Below are positions 21,227-22,472 of a stretch of 22,472 nt of DNA, in pieces. The DNA comes from a virus. The stretch covers positions 1-22,472 of the IMG/VR virus record IMGVR_UViG_3300008055_000343; one strand, given 5' to 3'. Within the stretch, counting starts at the first letter, position 1. Every line of letters begins with the position of its first letter. Below the pieces are notes generated by a model. It worked only from the letters and a program-made list of their open reading frames with translations. It did no database searches and was not told the origin of the DNA. A program made the position numbers and the translations under genes.

Positions 21227-21510
21227 CACCGGCTCTCGCCGTGAGTGCGAGAGAAGCGGCTCGAATGCTCAGCATTGGTCAAACCAAACTGCGTGAGCTG
21301 TGCATATCAGGTGAGTTGAAACCCATCTATCTGTTCTCAGATCGTGGGCCACGGAAGTTTTTGGTGAGTGAGTTAGAGAAGTTTTTAGCGACTAAGGAGA
21401 GAAGCAATGTTAGTTCTAGGCAGGAAGAAAGACGAGTTCATCGTGATCGGCGGAAACATCCGCATCGTCGTCAACCGCTGCGGCGTCAACCAAATCAGCT
21501 TGGCGATTGA
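21205..21510 (+). CDS. HTH DNA-binding protein (excisionase/MerR-like)
   Basis: A 101-aa protein from ATG 21205, with GGAG 8 bases upstream. Residues 11-62 (LAVSAREAARMLSIGQTKLRELCISGELKPIYL...RKFLVSELEKFLA) form a winged helix-turn-helix of the HTH_17/excisionase type: a helix entering 'EAARML', the turn 'SIGQTKL', a wing around 45-52 and the closing 'SELEKFL' helix. It could be the recombination-directionality factor for the integrase or a cII/cro-like regulator. The domain ends near residue 65. From residue 68 the frame runs through the csrA gene in another frame, producing an Arg-rich tail to 21510. Either the tail is real or a sequencing/assembly frameshift hides an earlier stop. The overlap with csrA is 104 bases, unusually long. 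Confidence 0.75.
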   Translation: MLYRKEVAPALAVSAREAARMLSIGQTKLRELCISGELKPIYLFSDRGPRKFLVSELEKFLATKERSNVSSRQEERRVHRDRRKHPHRRQPLRRQPNQLGD

Positions 21511-21580
21511 TGCTCCGGAAGACGTCAGCATTGTGCGTGGCGAACTGTTAGATCGAAAGGAATCGACCGATGGCAACTGA
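21407..21580 (+). CDS. csrA: CsrA-type translational regulator
   Basis: A 57-aa protein that aligns with bacterial CsrA/RsmA (61 aa in E. coli) without gaps through residue 50. It shows MLVLGRKKDE at the start, where L4 and R6 match and R7 is K, then the beta strands FIVIGGNIRIVV, GVNQISLAIDAPEDVSI, and R44 in IVRGEL, the residue that contacts RNA. CsrA dimers bind GGA in hairpin loops of leaders and block or stabilise translation. AAGGAG lies 7 bases before the ATG. It starts inside the HTH frame and overlaps the next gene by 11 bases, so it belongs to the early operon. Host genomes have their own CsrA; a phage copy could redirect host translation or time phage genes. Confidence 0.9.
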   Translation: MLVLGRKKDEFIVIGGNIRIVVNRCGVNQISLAIDAPEDVSIVRGELLDRKESTDGN

Positions 21581-22004
21581 ACAAGCAATTGATCGCTGCA
21601 TCGAACGCTTCATTGATGACGTCATCGAGGTGATCGATTGTGAATGGTGCGAGCGTCGCGGGCAACTCGCTGACGATTGTTGCTACTGCGGTGGCAAAGG
21701 AACGATCGCTCTGGATCACATCGACTTTTATTGGATCGAGGCGGAGTTCCTGAAGCTGAACCTGCTCAACGTTCGTCCAGCGTGGATGCGTTGTGGGCTG
21801 TACTGGATCTGGAACCACGAAACATGCGACCAGGTGTATTGGCTTGTGACTGAGGTGCAAGCGTTCCGTTTGCATCCCGAGCGTATCTACGCGATCGCTG
21901 CTGCTATGAACCGACGCGATCGCGAGAACAGGTGGCAAGTGCTTTGTGAGTTTGTACGGTTTTTGTTTGGGGTGGGAGGGAATGATGGGAAGCGAAAACG
22001 ATAA
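21570..22004 (+). CDS. cysteine-motif early protein of unknown function
   Basis: A 144-aa protein starting 11 bases before the csrA stop. An N-terminal helix (EQAIDRCIERFIDDVIEVID) precedes a zinc-type motif, C24-x2-C27 and C37-C38-x-C40-GGKG, similar to the CxxC...CxxCxGKG half-repeats of DnaJ-like or zinc-ribbon folds. The rest is aromatic and helical (IDFYWIEAEFLKLNLLNVRPAWMRCGLYWIWNHETCDQVYWLVTEVQAFRL, then AIAAAMNRRDRENRWQVLCEFVRFLF) and ends in a basic GKRKR. I do not recognise a family. Its place between csrA and a recombination exonuclease suggests an early DNA-metabolism or regulatory function, but nothing more can be said. It overlaps the exonuclease start by 23 bases. Confidence 0.65.
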   Translation: MATEQAIDRCIERFIDDVIEVIDCEWCERRGQLADDCCYCGGKGTIALDHIDFYWIEAEFLKLNLLNVRPAWMRCGLYWIWNHETCDQVYWLVTEVQAFRLHPERIYAIAAAMNRRDRENRWQVLCEFVRFLFGVGGNDGKRKR

Positions 22005-22472
22005 TTACCACGCTGATACATCGAGGATTAGCAACTCGATGCTATCGGTACTGAAGCGTAGTCCGCAAGAGTTCTTGCAGACATTTGTCACCGAGTCAAT
22101 TGTCAAAGAGCAATCGTCGGCGATGGCGTTAGGTGAGCTGGTGCACTCGCTGGCGTTGGAGCCGGACACGTTTAGCAGCCGCTACGCAGTCGTTCCTAAG
22201 TGCGATCGACGCACAACAGACGGCAAGATCGCGTGGGCTGAGTTTCAGGCCGAAGCCAATGGCAAGCAGCTTGTCGATGGCGATCTGTACCAGCAGGCGT
22301 GCGAGTGCGTGGAGTCGCTGAGCAATCATGACATCGGACGCTACTACATCAACGAACTGCCGAGAGATGCGGTGATCGAGGTGCCGATCATGTTCGACTG
22401 GCTCGAGGTGCCGTGCAAGTGCAAGCCAGATATGGTGCTGCCAGGGTCGCAGATCATTATTGACATCAAGAC
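21982..22472 (+). CDS. RecE/YqaJ-type (PD-(D/E)XK) exonuclease, partial
   Basis: This gene is cut by the window edge after about 163 codons. The start ATGATG (21982) gives MMGSENDNYHADTSRISNSMLSVLKRSPQEF, the usual opening of the RecE/exodeoxyribonuclease VIII-like PD-(D/E)XK family. The core follows: GELVHSLALEPDTF (H55), RYAVVPKCDRRTTDGK (68-82), VIEVPIMFDW (E133), CKPDMV (D150) and IIDIK (D161-x-K163), in the right order for the metal-binding nuclease site. It would degrade one strand to expose 3' ends for an annealing protein (RecT/Erf/Sak type), probably encoded just downstream, for recombination and replication. It overlaps the upstream gene by 23 bases, so it belongs to the early operon. 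Confidence 0.88.
   Translation, partial: MMGSENDNYHADTSRISNSMLSVLKRSPQEFLQTFVTESIVKEQSSAMALGELVHSLALEPDTFSSRYAVVPKCDRRTTDGKIAWAEFQAEANGKQLVDGDLYQQACECVESLSNHDIGRYYINELPRDAVIEVPIMFDWLEVPCKCKPDMVLPGSQIIIDIK

Overview
The window is a contiguous piece of a temperate, siphovirus-type tailed-phage genome. Reading left to right, it runs from the terminase through a lambda-like head and tail operon, across an apparent phage attachment site, into an integrase, a divergent regulatory switch and the start of the early/recombination operon. The host is most plausibly a planctomycete. That is an inference from the moderate-to-high GC impression, the protease-capsid fusion, the phage-borne CsrA and the style of the unrecognised tail genes. 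Nothing in the window proves the host.

Region 1 (1-10.5 kb, + strand): large terminase, a small zinc-ribbon protein, a gpW-like connector, a lambda-type portal, a single protease-scaffold-major-capsid polyprotein, a beta-rich probable decoration protein, head-tail connectors, tail terminator, gpZ-like protein, tail tube, and a two-part tail-assembly-chaperone locus with an A8 slippery run. Region 2 (10.5-18.2 kb, + strand): a short tape-measure protein, four tail or virion proteins (one with about 34 cysteines), a glycosyltransferase carrying an Erv/ALR-like N-terminal segment, a metallophosphoesterase and a small HExxH protein. No sheath gene is seen, so the tail is non-contractile. No lysis gene is recognisable in this window.

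Region 3 (18.2-20.2 kb): a GYF_2/DUF4282-type membrane protein on the - strand (probable lysogeny/moron gene), then a compact attP candidate. The attP candidate has a 20-nt match to the 3' end of a tmRNA/tRNA-like gene, flanked on both sides by TACGTCC repeats at 12-bp spacing and followed by a strong + strand terminator. A tyrosine integrase on the - strand lies next to it. Phage genes lie on both sides of this site and no tmRNA body precedes it, so the sequence looks like the free (non-integrated) phage arrangement rather than a prophage end.

Region 4 (20.2-22.5 kb): the layout of a lambda immunity region, but with unfamiliar players. Two paralogous small zinc-motif proteins are transcribed divergently. 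Between them lies an array of near-palindromic GAAAC-N-GTTTC sites, four of which fall on a 12-bp ladder. The rightward gene is followed by an HTH (excisionase/MerR-like) protein, a 57-aa CsrA homologue whose start lies inside the HTH frame, a Cys-rich protein, and a RecE/YqaJ-type exonuclease cut by the window edge. This switch, with CsrA placed as an early gene, is the best candidate for an undescribed system here. All functional statements come from reading the sequence and recalling family motifs. No database search was done.
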